NCBI RefSeq assembly: GCF_030317115.1
Contig: NZ_JASZYF010000038.1
Span: forward strand, 1-49,817
Reading direction: 5' to 3'
DNA length: 49,817 bases
DNA from: Variovorax gracilis
GTDB taxonomy: Bacteria > Pseudomonadota > Gammaproteobacteria > Burkholderiales > Burkholderiaceae_C
Part shown: positions 7,177 through 15,718 of the stretch, piece after piece
Layout: each line of letters begins with the position of its first letter
How positions within the stretch are numbered: position 1 is the first letter of the stretch
Notes under the pieces: model-generated
The model's input: only the letters and a program-made list of their open reading frames with translations
What the model was told of the DNA's origin: nothing
The model's database searches: none
Made by a program: the position numbers and the translations under genes

Positions 7177-8090
7177 CCGCCGCCACCTCGCCCGGCAAAC
7201 GCTGGCTGAAACGCATCGTCATCGCGCTGGTGGCGCTGCTCGCACTCGCCGCGGCAGCGATCTTCATCGGCGACCAGTTGGCGCGCCAGAAGATGCAGCG
7301 CAAGGTCGATGTCGCGGTGAAGGGCGTTCCCTTCCGCGATGACGCGGCTTCGCTGGAACGCGGTCGCTACCTGTTCGCGTCGCGCGGCTGTGTCGACTGC
7401 CATGGCGCCAAAGGCGGCGGCGCGGTGTTCGTCGACGACGGCAAGGGCCTGCGCATCGCCGGACCCAACATCAGCCCCGGCAAGGGCAGCGTCGTCGCGG
7501 GCTACACGCCGGAGGACTGGGTGCGCTCGATCCGCCACGGCGTCAACCCGAAGGGCCACGCGCTGATGGTCATGCCGAGCGAGGACTACAACCGGCTGAC
7601 CGACGACGACCTGGCTTCGCTGGTCGCCTACATCCGTCACATGGAGCCCGCGCCGGGCGGAGCCGCCGTGCTCGACCTGTCGCTGCCGATGCGCGCCTTG
7701 TACGGCTTCGGGATGATTCAGGATGCCGCCTCGAAGATCGATCACACCCGGCCGCCCGAGCAGCCGGTACCCGATGGCGTGAACGTGACGCATGGTGCCT
7801 ACGTCGCCAACATGTGCCTGGGCTGCCACGGCGCCAAGCTCAACGGCGGCAAGATCCCTGGCGGCCCGCCGGACTGGCCTGCAGCGGCCAACCTCACGCC
7901 AGGCGAGGGCACCGCGATGACGCGCTATGGCGACGCAGAAGCCTTCGCGCAGATGTTCAAGACGGGCAAGCGGCCCGACGGCACGCCGGTGAAGGTCATG
8001 CCCTTCGGGTCGCTGGGCGCGATGAGCGACGTGGACGTGCGCGCGCTGTTCCTGTACCTCAAGACCCTGCCGGCGAGTCCGCACGGCTAA
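7173..8090 (+). CDS. Membrane-anchored diheme cytochrome c
   Basis: A 305-residue protein with an N-terminal membrane anchor or signal (residues about 12-33, KRIVIALVALLALAAAAIFIG) and two class I cytochrome c domains. The heme sites are CVDCH (73-77) and MCLGCH (about 210-215), and each domain has a later Met that could be an axial ligand (MVMP, KVMP). It would carry electrons in the periplasm. Its ATG overlaps the dioxygenase stop, so the two are translated together. Extradiol dioxygenases need no external electron donor, so the pairing suggests a second oxidation step by an enzyme encoded elsewhere. It resembles the cytochrome subunits of membrane-bound dehydrogenases. Confidence 0.88.
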   Translation: MTAATSPGKRWLKRIVIALVALLALAAAAIFIGDQLARQKMQRKVDVAVKGVPFRDDAASLERGRYLFASRGCVDCHGAKGGGAVFVDDGKGLRIAGPNISPGKGSVVAGYTPEDWVRSIRHGVNPKGHALMVMPSEDYNRLTDDDLASLVAYIRHMEPAPGGAAVLDLSLPMRALYGFGMIQDAASKIDHTRPPEQPVPDGVNVTHGAYVANMCLGCHGAKLNGGKIPGGPPDWPAAANLTPGEGTAMTRYGDAEAFAQMFKTGKRPDGTPVKVMPFGSLGAMSDVDVRALFLYLKTLPASPHG

Positions 8091-8107
8091 GCCGACACGC
8101 CGACGCA

Positions 8108-8128
8108 CTTGCCGACGCTGTTGGCAAG
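8108..8128 (+). other. Stem-loop between cytochrome c and Bug genes
   Basis: A 9-bp stem (CTTGCCGAC with GTTGGCAAG, one G-T pair) closes on the three-base loop GCT. No T-run follows, so it may be an mRNA-stabilising or attenuating hairpin rather than a terminator. Confidence 0.4.
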
Positions 8129-8180
8129 GCCAAGGTGCCCTCGCAAAATCCGTCTCCACAACATCCACGGAGACAGATCC

Positions 8181-9155
8181 ATGTTCAACCGCCGTCTGGC
8201 CTGCGCTGGCGTACTCGCCCTTTCCGCATCCCTGGCCGCGCCGGCAGCGCTGGCGCAATCCTTCCCCGACAAGACCATCACGGTCATCGTGCCGAACCCG
8301 CCGGGCGGCGTGGTCGACTCGTCCGCGCGCCTGGTCGCCGACCCGCTCACCAAGCTCTTCGGCCAGGCCGTGATCATCGACAACCGCGCCGGCGCCAGCG
8401 GCAACATCGCCTACCAGATGGTGGCGCGCGCGCCGAAGGACGGCTATACGCTGCTCGCCTCCTACTCGGCCTACCACGTGGGCAACCCAGCGATGTTCCC
8501 CAAGCTGCCGTGGGAGCAGAAGGACCTCGTCCCGGTGGCGCTGATCGCCGCGGCCACCAACGTCATCACCGCGCACCCCTCGGTCCCCGCGCAGAACCTC
8601 AAGGAGTTCATCGCCTACGTGAAGCAGAACCCCGGCAAGGTGAACTACGCATCGCAGGGCAATGGCTCCCTGTCGCACGTCGGCACCGAGCTGTTCGACC
8701 AGACCACTCAGACGGAGATGACGCATGTGCCCTACAAGGGCTCGGGTCCGGCGATCCAGGACGTGCTGAGCGGTCAGGTGCAGGTGTTCATCACGACGCC
8801 GCCCTCGGTGATGGGGCACGTGCAGGCCGGCAAGCTCAAGGCCTTCGCGGTCACCAGCAAGACGCGCCATCCGATGCTGCCCGACGTGCCCACGACCGCG
8901 GAGGCCGGGTTGCCGGGCTTCGAGCTGGAGGCCTGGGTCGGCCTCTTCGCGCCGGCCGGCACGCCGCCCGAAGTGATCGCCAAGCTCTCCGACGGCGTGA
9001 AGAAGGCGCTCGAACTGCCCGAGACGAAGAAGCGCGCCGAGACGCTGGGGATCGAGCCGCGCTACCTGGGCCCGGATGCCCTGGCCGCGCTGGTCAGGAA
9101 GGACACCGAGTACTGGGGCAAGGTGATCAAGGCCCGCAACATCAAGGCCGACTGA
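8181..9155 (+). CDS. Bug/TctC-type periplasmic solute receptor
   Basis: A 324-residue exported protein with a signal peptide (MFNRRLACAGVLALSASLAA, cleaved near ALAQS). The mature start SFPDKTITVIVPNPPGGVVD and AKDGYTLL-like segment (PKDGYTLLASY) are hallmarks of the Bug family, with LTKLFGQAVIIDNRAGASGN following. Bug proteins bind small carboxylates or aromatic acids in the periplasm for tripartite tricarboxylate transport or sensing. No tctA or tctB membrane genes lie nearby, so it is an orphan receptor, as is common in this order. It lies 90 bp after the cytochrome c gene and may share its transcript. Confidence 0.92.
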   Translation: MFNRRLACAGVLALSASLAAPAALAQSFPDKTITVIVPNPPGGVVDSSARLVADPLTKLFGQAVIIDNRAGASGNIAYQMVARAPKDGYTLLASYSAYHVGNPAMFPKLPWEQKDLVPVALIAAATNVITAHPSVPAQNLKEFIAYVKQNPGKVNYASQGNGSLSHVGTELFDQTTQTEMTHVPYKGSGPAIQDVLSGQVQVFITTPPSVMGHVQAGKLKAFAVTSKTRHPMLPDVPTTAEAGLPGFELEAWVGLFAPAGTPPEVIAKLSDGVKKALELPETKKRAETLGIEPRYLGPDALAALVRKDTEYWGKVIKARNIKAD

Positions 9156-9167
9156 GCCCGGCCTCGC

Positions 9168-10142
9168 TCAATCGACCTTGGCGCCGGATGCCTTCACCAC
9201 CGCACCCATCGCATCCCAGTCGGCGCGCAGCAGCTTCTGGAACTCCTCGGCGCTCTGGCTGCGCGGCTCCACGCCCAGGCGCTTGAAGCGCTCCTGGATC
9301 GCCGGGTCGGCCAGCACCTTGTTGGTCGCGGCGTTGAGGCGGTCGATCTCGGCCTTGGGCGTGCCGGCCGGTGCGAGCAGGCCGATCCACGAATCGAAGG
9401 CATAGCCCGGCAAGCCGCTCTCGGCGACGGTCGGCAGGTTCGGCAGGAAGGGGCTGCGCTGCTGGCCGGTGGAAGCCAGCAGCTTCATGCGGGGGTCGTT
9501 CTGGAAGCCGATCACGCCGATGCTCGACGAGATCACCGCCTGCACCCGTCCCGCGAGCACCTCGTTGACGGCCTCGCCGGTCGACTTGGTCGGGATGTGC
9601 GTCATCTGCAGGCCGGCCTTGGCGAGGAAGGAGGCCATCGCCAGGTGCGTGGCGCTGCCGTTGCCCGCCGAGGCGTAGTTGTATTTGCCGGGGTTGGCCT
9701 TGACCTCCTTGATGAAGTCGGCCGTGTTCGACACGTTGAGGCCGCTCGCCACCGCGAGCACGTAGCCGGCGTTGCCGATGTTGGCGACGCCTACGAAATC
9801 CTTCAGGGGGTCGTAGGGCAGCTTGCTATACAGGAAGCCCGCGATGTGATGGCTGGCCGCCGCCAGCACCAGCGTGTTGCCATCGGCCGGCGCCTTGGCC
9901 GCGATGGCCGCGCCCACCGTGCCGCCCGCGCCTGCGCGATTCTCGACGATCACGGCGGCATTGAGCGCCGTGCCCAGCTCGTTGTTGAAGGCGCGCGCGA
10001 CCGTGTCCTGCACCGCGCCCGTGCCGAAGGGCACGACGATGTGGATCACGCGCTGCTGCGCCAGAACGGGTGCTGCGGCGCCGAGGGCCAGCGCGCCGGC
10101 CGCTGCGAGAAGGGCCGAACGTCGGGTGGGGTGAGGGGTCAT
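9168..10142 (-). CDS. Bug/TctC-type periplasmic solute receptor (second)
   Basis: A 324-residue exported protein with a twin-Arg-like start (MTPHPTRRSALLAAAGALAL) and cleavage near VLAQQ. It contains the Bug signatures HIVVPFGTGAVQDTVARAF and VIVENRAGAGGTVG. The frame runs further upstream, but the signal peptide fixes the ATG at 10142. It lies 41 bp downstream of the M20 hydrolase on the same strand, so the pair probably bind and hydrolyse the same class of N-acyl or amide compound. It faces the other Bug gene tail to tail, 12 bp apart; the two are divergent in sequence and not a recent duplication. Confidence 0.92.
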   Translation of the reverse strand: MTPHPTRRSALLAAAGALALGAAAPVLAQQRVIHIVVPFGTGAVQDTVARAFNNELGTALNAAVIVENRAGAGGTVGAAIAAKAPADGNTLVLAAASHHIAGFLYSKLPYDPLKDFVGVANIGNAGYVLAVASGLNVSNTADFIKEVKANPGKYNYASAGNGSATHLAMASFLAKAGLQMTHIPTKSTGEAVNEVLAGRVQAVISSSIGVIGFQNDPRMKLLASTGQQRSPFLPNLPTVAESGLPGYAFDSWIGLLAPAGTPKAEIDRLNAATNKVLADPAIQERFKRLGVEPRSQSAEEFQKLLRADWDAMGAVVKASGAKVD

Positions 10143-10183
10143 CGTTGAAAACGCTTTCGGGTCAGGGTGGAGGTGATGGAGAT

Positions 10184-11389
10184 TCAAGCACCGGCGCCGA
10201 CCGGGAGCCAGCGCTCCACCAGCTTCACGAAGTAGCTGGCACCGATCGGGATGATCTCGTCGTTGAAGTCGAACGAGGTGTTGTGGATGATGCAAGGCCC
10301 GGGCCCGTGGCCATCGAGCCGGTGGTCACCGTCGCCATTGCCCAGGAAGGCATAGCAGCCCGGCCGCACCTGCAGCATGTGGGCGAAGTCCTCCGCGCCC
10401 ATCACGGCCGGGAAGTCGTCGGTGACCATGTCCTCGCCCACCACCTCGCGCATCACGCTGGCGGCGAAGCGCGCCTCGGCCGCATGGTTCACGACCGGCG
10501 GCGAGGCGCGGTTGAAGCTGATTTCCGCCGTGCACTCGTGCGCCGCCGCCACGCCCTCGGCGACCGTGCGCAGGCGCGCCTCGATCTTGTCGAGCGCATC
10601 GATCGAGAAGGTGCGCACCGTGCCGCCGACCGTCGCCGCATCGGGGATGACATTGGGCGCATCCGAACCCTGCAGCTGCGTGACGGCGAGCAGCGCGCGC
10701 TCGGTGCTCGCGATGGTGCGCGGCACGATGGTCTGCAACTGCTGCGCCAGCGTGATGACTGCTGCCACCGGGTCGATGCCGGTGTGCGGCATCGAGGCAT
10801 GCGTGCCGCGTCCGCGCAGCGTGATCTTGTAGGTGTTGCTCGACGCCATGAGCGCGCCCTCGTTGAGCGCGAAGCGCCCGACTTCCCCCACCGGGAAGTT
10901 GTGCAGCGCGAAGACCGCGTCGCACGGAAAGCGGTCGAACAGCCCGTCCTGGATCATCTTCCTGGCCCCGGCCTTGCCCATCTCCTCGGCGGGCTGGAAG
11001 ATGAAGTGGACCGTCCCGTCGAACTGGCTGCCCTTCTGGGCGAGGTGCCAGGCAGCCGCCAGCAGCATCGTGGTGTGGCCGTCGTGGCCGCAGGCGTGCA
11101 TGCGCCCGGCGTGCGTGGACTTGTGGGCGAACTCGTTGGCCTCGTGCAGGGGCAAGGCATCCATGTCGGCGCGCAGGCCGATGGTGCGTTTGCTGCTGCC
11201 CCGCCTCAGCACGCCGACGAGCCCGGTGCCGGCGATGCCGCGATGGACCTCGATGCCCCATTCCTCCAACAGTTTCGCGACCTTCTCGGAGGTGCGGTGT
11301 TCTTCGAAACCCAGTTCTGGATGGGCGTGGATGTCGCGGCGGATGGCGACGAAACGGGTAACGTCCGCGAAGGAATCGGCGAGGTTCAT
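10184..11389 (-). CDS. M20-family amidohydrolase (hippurate hydrolase/IAA-amino acid hydrolase type)
   Basis: A 401-residue cytosolic metallohydrolase. Recognisable elements are RRDIHAHPELGFEE near the start, GLRADMDALPL, the metal-binding MHACGHDGHTTML, FIFQPAEE and, near the C-terminus, VMGAEDFAHML. Members remove acyl groups from N-acyl amino acids such as hippurate or indole-acetyl amino acids. The start at MNLADSF (11389) gives normal family length; the frame extends 19 codons further without family sequence. The next gene in the same direction is a Bug receptor, which could deliver the substrate. Specific substrate unknown. Confidence 0.92.
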   Translation of the reverse strand: MNLADSFADVTRFVAIRRDIHAHPELGFEEHRTSEKVAKLLEEWGIEVHRGIAGTGLVGVLRRGSSKRTIGLRADMDALPLHEANEFAHKSTHAGRMHACGHDGHTTMLLAAAWHLAQKGSQFDGTVHFIFQPAEEMGKAGARKMIQDGLFDRFPCDAVFALHNFPVGEVGRFALNEGALMASSNTYKITLRGRGTHASMPHTGIDPVAAVITLAQQLQTIVPRTIASTERALLAVTQLQGSDAPNVIPDAATVGGTVRTFSIDALDKIEARLRTVAEGVAAAHECTAEISFNRASPPVVNHAAEARFAASVMREVVGEDMVTDDFPAVMGAEDFAHMLQVRPGCYAFLGNGDGDHRLDGHGPGPCIIHNTSFDFNDEIIPIGASYFVKLVERWLPVGAGA

Positions 11390-11511
11390 GGCATGGCTGG
11401 AGAGAACGAGCCACGGATTCTGACGCAGCGCGGCACCTGCGCGCATGAGTAGTTGGCTCTATCGGCCCCAGGCCCTAGGATGACTCCCATCGCCCCCGAT
11501 GGAGTTTCGAC

Positions 11512-11697
11512 ATGAGCAACGAGCTGCGCAACAAGCTGCACGAGCTGCAGGAGCTATCGAACAACGCCGCCGACCCGCAGACTCGCGCGCTCATCGAGGC
11601 GTTGCGGCTGCAGACCGCGATCCTCAACGAGCGCCTGTTCCGCATCGAGCTTCAACTCGGGGAGATGTCCAAGCGCCTCGACTCCGACCCGGCCTGA
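11512..11697 (+). CDS. Small helical hypothetical protein, 61 aa
   Basis: A 61-residue protein starting MSNELRNKLHELQELSNNAA that is predicted to be almost entirely helical, with a heptad-like pattern of Leu/Ile suggesting a coiled coil or dimer. GGAG lies seven bases before the ATG. It stands alone after a divergent M20 gene and before a convergent basic protein. No family is recognised. Confidence 0.55.
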   Translation: MSNELRNKLHELQELSNNAADPQTRALIEALRLQTAILNERLFRIELQLGEMSKRLDSDPA

Positions 11698-11733
11698 GCC
11701 GCACGCCCGGCAAACCGCGCGACGCCGGCGCGA

Positions 11734-12045
11734 TCAGCCCCGATGCTCGGCGTTGCGCTTGCGGGTGGCGGCGGCCTTCTTCGCCGAAGCCGAGCGCTCG
11801 GCCGCACTGCGCGAAGCCGAGGCGGCACCGCCCAGTTTTCCGCCCTTGTGGGCCGGCGCATGGTTCTCGGCCTTGCCACGGCCGGAGCCGCTCTTCTTGC
11901 CACCGCCGGTCTCGGCGTTCACCGTGGCCCATGCGCGCCGCTCCGCTTCGGCCTTCGCGACGCCTCGATGCTCGTAGCCCTTTTCGATGTGCTCGGCCTG
12001 GCGCTTCTGCTTGCCCGTGTACGACGACTTGTCACCCCTTGGCAT
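11734..12045 (-). CDS. Small basic KGG-rich protein, 'plasmid stabilization' type
   Basis: A 103-residue basic, low-complexity protein. The first 50 residues (MPRGDKSSYTGKQKRQAEHI then YEHRGVAKAEAERRAWATVN) resemble short proteins often labelled plasmid stabilization proteins, found on chromosomes and plasmids. The rest is Gly/Lys/Ala/Ser-rich (HKGGKLGGAASASRSAAERS) and probably disordered. No toxin or antitoxin partner is adjacent, so a stabilisation role is not supported by context. Confidence 0.6.
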   Translation of the reverse strand: MPRGDKSSYTGKQKRQAEHIEKGYEHRGVAKAEAERRAWATVNAETGGGKKSGSGRGKAENHAPAHKGGKLGGAASASRSAAERSASAKKAAATRKRNAEHRG

Positions 12046-12235
12046 GGCGATGCTCCTTCAATCGTTGGATGCTGGGATGCCCATGTTTCGCACCCGGCGT
12101 GCGAGGCGGGTAGGAATAGACGGGCGTTGTCCGTCAGTGCACGCTTTCATGGCGCGCATGCTGGCCGTTCGGCCGCTTCCTACAAGCGGTTGAACTCGCT
12201 ACCTTTACGCTTGGGTCATTCGACGAGGAAAGAGC

Positions 12236-13012
12236 GTGAAGAAACGCGAGAAGAACATTGCAGCCTTGGCCGGCCTGTCGGTGCTGGCCGGCCTTGCCGC
12301 GGCGACCGCCGGCTATGCGGCGCTCCGGCTGCGGCAATCGGCCCGGCTCGCCCGCATGAGCCACCCCTTCGACAAGCTTGCGCGGGCCGAAGGCTCGCGC
12401 CTGCTGGTGGTCGGCGACAGCACCGCCAAAGGAACGGGCGCCAGCGCACCGGAGTACAGCGTTCCGGGGCTGTTATGCCGTGCGAATCCGTCGCTCACCG
12501 TCGTCAACAGGGGGCAGGACCGCGCGCGCTTCGAGGACTTCCTCTCGCAACTGGATGATGACGAGCGCTTCGATGCCGTACTGATCCTCGGCGGCGGCAA
12601 CGACGTGCTGCGCATGACGCGCGACGCCGCGCTGCGCGACAGCATCCGGCGCGTGGCGCAGCGTGCGCGGGTGCGCTCCGACCTGGTCGTCTTCCTGCCG
12701 CCGGGCAACATCGGCAATGCGCCGTTCTTCTTTCCGCCGTGGAGCTGGTGGATGACCTACCGCTCGCGCAGGCTGCACGCGATCGTCTCGGAAGAGACGC
12801 AGGCCAACGGCGCCCTCTATGTGTCGCTCTTCCGTGACCGCGACGACGACCCCTTCGCGCGCCATCCGCAGCGCATGAACGCGCGCGACGGCCTGCATCC
12901 GAGCGACGCGGGCTATGAACTCTGGCAGCGCGAGCTGGAGGCGCAGGTGCAGTTGTCGGCCAAGCTCCGCAAGATCGGGCGGACCGCGGCGGCGCGCGGG
13001 CCCGCTTTCTGA
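12236..13012 (+). CDS. SGNH/GDSL-family hydrolase with N-terminal membrane anchor
   Basis: A 258-residue protein with GTG start and GAGGAAAGAGC just upstream. A hydrophobic segment (residues 9-32) probably anchors it in or exports it through the inner membrane. SGNH blocks: VVGDSTAKGTG (block I, catalytic Ser), a Gly/Asn region (LGGGNDVLR, block III) and DGLHPSDAGY (block V, Asp and His). Such enzymes cleave ester bonds in lipids or cell-envelope polymers. It stands alone, convergent with the helicase gene downstream. Confidence 0.85.
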   Translation: MKKREKNIAALAGLSVLAGLAAATAGYAALRLRQSARLARMSHPFDKLARAEGSRLLVVGDSTAKGTGASAPEYSVPGLLCRANPSLTVVNRGQDRARFEDFLSQLDDDERFDAVLILGGGNDVLRMTRDAALRDSIRRVAQRARVRSDLVVFLPPGNIGNAPFFFPPWSWWMTYRSRRLHAIVSEETQANGALYVSLFRDRDDDPFARHPQRMNARDGLHPSDAGYELWQRELEAQVQLSAKLRKIGRTAAARGPAF

Positions 13013-13025
13013 GGCTGGTTCCTTT

Positions 13026-15308
13026 CTACCGCTGCGCCGCGAACAGCGGCTGCACGTGCCACCACGCAGGCAGCAGCGCGCGAATCTCCTCCCGCGCAAA
13101 TCGGTCGTCCAGCAGGTAGAGGACACCCGCGTCGGTCTCCGTGCGAATCACGCGGCCGGCCGCCTGCACCACCTTCTGCAGGCCGGGATACACGTAGGTG
13201 TATTCATAGCCGTCGCCGAACAGCGCGTGCATGCGCTCGCGCATGATCTCGTTGGGCTCGTTGTACTGCGGCAGGCCCAGGCTGGCGACGAAGGCGCCGA
13301 CGAGCCTGTCACCGGGCAGGTCGATGCCCTCGCCGAAGGCACCGCCCAGCACCGCGAAGCCGATGCCCTGTCCGCCCGCGATGAACCGGGCCAGGAAGGC
13401 ATCGCGATCCGCCTCGCGCATGCCACGCGACTGCGACCACGCCGGGATCTCCGGGTGCCGCTCCGCGAAGGCGGCCGAAGCGCTCGCCAGGTAGTCGAAG
13501 CTGCTGAAGAAGGCGAGGTAGTTGCCCGGATGCCCGGCGAACTGGCCCGCGATGATGTCGGTCAACGCCGTCAGCGAACGGTCGCGGTCGCGGAAGCGGG
13601 TCGATACGTCCATGGCGACACGCACGGTCAATTGCTCGCTGCGAAAGGGCGAGCCCACGTCGAGCGTGGCCGTGTCTTCCGGCAGGCCCAGCGTGTCGCG
13701 ATAGAAGGAGAAGGGCGCGAGCGTGCCGGAGAAGCAGGCCGCCGAATTGCAGTCGACGAAGCGGCCCTCCAGGAAGGGCGCTGGCACGAGGTTGCGGATG
13801 GCGAGCATCCGTTCGGCGTCATCGCCCACCATGCATTCGAAGACCGAATGCTTGCCGAAGGAATCCGCGAGGCGGCTGAACTGGAGCAGGTCGAAGAAGC
13901 ATTGCTGCAGCAGGCCGTGGGCATCGTCGGGCCGTGCGGTGAAGTGCTCGGCCATGACGGCAACCACGTCCTGCAGGGCGCGCGTGAAGCGCTCCGGGAT
14001 CTCGTCGCGCGCCTCGTAGGCGCTGGCCTGGTCGCGCTGCAGCAGCAGCCATTCACGCTGCAGTTGGCCCAGCGCCTTCTTGATGAAGGGCGGCGCCTTG
14101 CCGCGCACGGCGTCCACGGCCTGCGCCTCCAGTTGCGCGGAGTACATGCCCCGCGCGCGGTCCAGCAGGTTGTGCGCCTCGTCGACCAGCAGCGCGACGC
14201 GCCAGTCCTCCTCCTTCATCAGGCCGAAGAGGAAGGCGCTGCCGTCGAAGTAGTAGTTGTAGTCGCCGACGATCACGTCGCTCCAGCGCACCAGTTCCTG
14301 CGCGAGGAAGTACGGGCAGACCTCGTGCGCGAGTGCGATGCTGCGCACGGCTTCACGATCGAGCCAGGCGGCCCGCGCCGCTTCGCTGCGCGCGGCGGGC
14401 AGCCGGTCGTAGAAGCCGCGCGCCAACGGACAGGCTTCGCCGTTGCAGGCGCGGCCGGGGTATTCGCAGACCTTTTCGCGCGCGGCGAGTTCGAGCACGC
14501 GCAGCGGGGCGCGTTCGCGGTCCATCGTGCGCAAGGCGTTGAGCGCAATCGACCGACCGGAGGTCTTCGCGGTGAGGAAGTAGATCTTGTCCAGCTTGCG
14601 CCCGGGCCGTGCCTTGAGCAGCGGGAACAGCGTCGCGACTGTCTTGCCGATGCCCGTCGGCGCCTGCGCCAGCAGGCAGCGTTGCGAGACGGCCGAGCGG
14701 TACACCGCCTGCGCCAGATCGCGCTGGCCCGCGCGGAATTCGCCGTGCGGAAAGCTCAGTGCGTCAAGCGCCTCGTCGAGCCCCGCACGATGGGCGGCCT
14801 CCTGCTCGGCCCAGGCGAGGAAGCCGCCGCAGAGCCGATCGAAATGCTCGCGCAAGGCCTCGCGCGTGCAGGTCTCTTCGAGCACCACTTCGCGTTCGGT
14901 GCCCAAGTCGAGGTAGACGAGCGCCACCTCGGCCTGCTCCAGCGCATCGCGCTCGCACAGCATCCAGGCGTAGGTGCGGGCCTGGGCCCAGTGCAGCGCG
15001 CGGTGGTTGGCCTTGATGGCTTCGAAGTCGCCGCGAAAGGTCTTGATTTCCTCGACGCGCCGGCGATGGGTGTCGTAGCCGTCGGCGCGTCCGCGCACGT
15101 GCAGTTGCTCGTGCCGCGACGAGAGGGCGATCTCGCTTTCGTACCCTGCGCCCCGGCGTGCCTGCACCAGCCGATGTCCCGCCTGTCCCTCCTGCGCGCT
15201 CGGCGCCGGCACGAAGCGCAGGTCGAGGTCGCCCGCCTTCGCGCCGAAGGCGCAGAGCGTCTTGACGGAGACCGTGAACGCTGGGGATGGAGAAGTGGCG
15301 GCGGCCAT
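13026..15308 (-). CDS. XPD/DinG-like FeS helicase fused to an N-terminal RecB-like nuclease domain
   Basis: A 760-residue protein. The N-terminal ~180 residues carry a RecB/Cas4-style nuclease pattern: VRGRADGYD (Asp76), EEIKT (Glu87, Lys89) and WAQARTYAWML (Gln109, Tyr113). Next comes a Rad3/XPD-type superfamily 2 helicase: Walker A AQAPTGIGKT (about 214-223), four Cys placed for a 4Fe-4S cluster (281, 288, 293, 331) and the DEAH box VDEAHN (376-379). The C-terminal half includes QAAGRVIRTETD, a motif VI-like segment. Known family activity: ATP-driven 5'-3' unwinding of DNA. The nuclease call is inference from motif spacing. ATG at 15308 was chosen; the upstream extension lacks family sequence. 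Confidence 0.85.
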   Translation of the reverse strand: MAAATSPSPAFTVSVKTLCAFGAKAGDLDLRFVPAPSAQEGQAGHRLVQARRGAGYESEIALSSRHEQLHVRGRADGYDTHRRRVEEIKTFRGDFEAIKANHRALHWAQARTYAWMLCERDALEQAEVALVYLDLGTEREVVLEETCTREALREHFDRLCGGFLAWAEQEAAHRAGLDEALDALSFPHGEFRAGQRDLAQAVYRSAVSQRCLLAQAPTGIGKTVATLFPLLKARPGRKLDKIYFLTAKTSGRSIALNALRTMDRERAPLRVLELAAREKVCEYPGRACNGEACPLARGFYDRLPAARSEAARAAWLDREAVRSIALAHEVCPYFLAQELVRWSDVIVGDYNYYFDGSAFLFGLMKEEDWRVALLVDEAHNLLDRARGMYSAQLEAQAVDAVRGKAPPFIKKALGQLQREWLLLQRDQASAYEARDEIPERFTRALQDVVAVMAEHFTARPDDAHGLLQQCFFDLLQFSRLADSFGKHSVFECMVGDDAERMLAIRNLVPAPFLEGRFVDCNSAACFSGTLAPFSFYRDTLGLPEDTATLDVGSPFRSEQLTVRVAMDVSTRFRDRDRSLTALTDIIAGQFAGHPGNYLAFFSSFDYLASASAAFAERHPEIPAWSQSRGMREADRDAFLARFIAGGQGIGFAVLGGAFGEGIDLPGDRLVGAFVASLGLPQYNEPNEIMRERMHALFGDGYEYTYVYPGLQKVVQAAGRVIRTETDAGVLYLLDDRFAREEIRALLPAWWHVQPLFAAQR

Positions 15309-15439
15309 GAGCCTGGCTGGATGAACGTGGGCGATGTCCTTGGCTCCGGCGCATCGGGGCACTGGATGGACGTACACATGTTAGCGGTGCCGCAGGGGCC
15401 ACGCTACAGTCCGGCACGCAGACATGGAGGAGGGTCGCC

Positions 15440-15718
15440 ATGACCATCGAGCTGAGCAAGGAAGCGCGGAAGGAAGCCATCGCCTCCATCGAGAGGTACT
15501 TCCGCGAAAACATGGAGGAGCCCATCGGCAACATCGCCGCGGGCGCGCTCCTCGGCTTCTTCCTGGAAGAAGTCGGCCCGGTCATCTACAACCGCGCCGT
15601 CGCTGAAGTACAGGAGCGGCTCCAGGCCAGGATTTCGGAGCTGGACATCGACGTCCACGAGGAGGAGTTCCAGTACTGGCGCAAGTACGAGCGCAAGGGA
15701 GGGTCACGGCGCTCATGA
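15440..15718 (+). CDS. DUF2164 family protein
   Basis: A 92-residue protein starting MTIELSKEARKEAIASIERY, with the DUF2164 core EEPIGNIAAGALLGFFLEEVGP and a helical C-terminus. GGAGGAGGG precedes the ATG. Function of the family is unknown. Its stop overlaps the start of the acyl hydrolase gene (ATGA), so the two are translationally coupled. Confidence 0.82.
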   Translation: MTIELSKEARKEAIASIERYFRENMEEPIGNIAAGALLGFFLEEVGPVIYNRAVAEVQERLQARISELDIDVHEEEFQYWRKYERKGGSRRS

